From: an uncultured Gammaproteobacteria bacterium | Lineage (GTDB): Bacteria; Pseudomonadota; Gammaproteobacteria; Halothiobacillales; Halothiobacillaceae | Assembly: GCA_938004235.1 (NCBI GenBank) | Contig: CALKWL010000331.1 | Location: 1 to 13,726 of the forward strand | Reading direction: 5' to 3' | Length of the DNA stretch: 13,726 nt | Part shown: positions 13,404-13,726 of the stretch, one piece after another | Numbering within the stretch: position 1 is the stretch's first letter | Layout: each line of letters opens with the position of its first letter | Notes under the pieces: model-generated | What the model saw: only the letters and a program-made list of their open reading frames with translations | The model's database searches: none | Told to the model about the DNA's origin: nothing | Translations under genes and position numbers: made by a program

Positions 13404-13554
13404 GACGCCTGCACGATAAAACCACGCAGCGCCATCAAAACGAACCTGTTTGACACCAATAAACTGCCGACATCGGGGGAAGCGCCCTCAATTAAGACTT
13501 GTGCCAAGTCGCTGGAGTCGGCTGGGGCTCCTGCATCAGCCTATACCTACACGC

Positions 13555-13620
13555 TCAAACCCGTCATGTGGCAATGCGCCATTCAGTGAGACTTTGAACA
13601 GGGTTTGAAGCCTTTTTTTT
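13555..13620 (+). terminator. Probable ubiA terminator (branched stem followed by T8)
   Basis: TCAAACCC (13555-13562) pairs exactly with GGGTTTGA (13601-13608), enclosing a small hairpin TGGC/GCCA (13569-13581). Eight T residues follow at 13613-13620. The loop is longer than in a classical terminator, so confidence is moderate. Confidence 0.5.
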
Positions 13621-13640
13621 CTGCGTGATGCTTCGGTATG

Positions 13641-13713
13641 GCGCGCTGTGGAGTGTCCTGCACTCCACTAGGTAAATGCTGATTTATTCCATTCATGGAA
13701 TAAATCAGCGCGC
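13641..13713. repeat. Structured repeat at the window edge: two hairpins within a GCGCGC stem
   Basis: GTGGAGTG/CACTCCAC with a 5-nt loop (13648-13668) and a perfect 14-bp stem with a TTCA loop (13678-13709, GCTGATTTATTCCA and its complement) sit between two GCGCGC blocks (13641-13646 and 13708-13713) that can pair with each other. The outer stem shares 2 nt with the second hairpin. It looks like a dispersed structured repeat that may continue past the window. I see no confident gene in 13404-13726. Confidence 0.55.
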
Positions 13714-13726
13714 TCATCGCGGTACA

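Noticed and set aside
13404..13589. 61-codon open frame continuing in frame after the ubiA TAG, considered as stop-codon readthrough
   Set aside because: UbiA is already full length at the TAG, the extension has no recognisable membrane or domain pattern, and open frames of this length are not rare in GC-rich DNA.

Overview
The window is about 13.7 kb of moderately GC-rich chromosomal DNA from a proteobacterium, most likely gamma or beta. That rests on gene content (ArgJ followed by a MutT-ThiE fusion, UbiA, an RND pump of the AcrB/MexF type, an entericidin-like lipoprotein) and on dispersed intergenic repeats of kinds common in those classes. No species can be named. There are no rRNA, tRNA, CRISPR, transposase or phage genes.

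Layout. 1-505: a gene-less stretch of nested inverted repeats and one short tandem repeat, with no believable gene. 506-2686 (+): argJ and a Nudix/thiamine-phosphate-synthase fusion, 21 bp apart and probably one operon. 2719-2952: a MITE-like element with perfect 19-bp terminal inverted repeats, carrying a terminator-like hairpin just after that operon. 2985-4045 (+): a duplicated coiled-coil protein and a small membrane-anchored protein joined by a TGATG stop/start overlap. 4258-9210 (+): an RND efflux adaptor, its inner-membrane pump and an unrecognised 139-residue protein. A hairpin-rich dispersed repeat separates the first two, and a strong hairpin at 9218-9247 closes the unit. No outer-membrane channel gene or regulator lies beside it.

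9385-10791 (+): a strikingly AT-rich gene for a putative lipoprotein with a Cys-rich segment and a TIM-barrel-like (glycosidase-like) body. It is the best candidate for horizontally acquired and poorly described DNA here. 10834-10974 (-): a 46-residue entericidin-like lipoprotein whose leader or upstream region contains a perfect 17-bp inverted repeat. 11186-12474 (-): a gamma-class carbonic-anhydrase-like hexapeptide protein overlapping by 4 bp a DUF1461-like membrane protein. 12543-13403 (+): ubiA, divergent from the carbonic anhydrase gene. 13404-13726: no clear gene; a probable ubiA terminator and, at the edge, two long hairpins inside a larger stem.

Most genes are housekeeping (arginine, ubiquinone, nucleotide-pool and thiamine-related) or a recognisable efflux unit. 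I found no convincing new multi-gene system. The items most worth following up are the AT-rich lipoprotein gene, the coiled-coil/membrane-protein pair, the small gene in the RND operon, and the repeat elements placed at operon joints.
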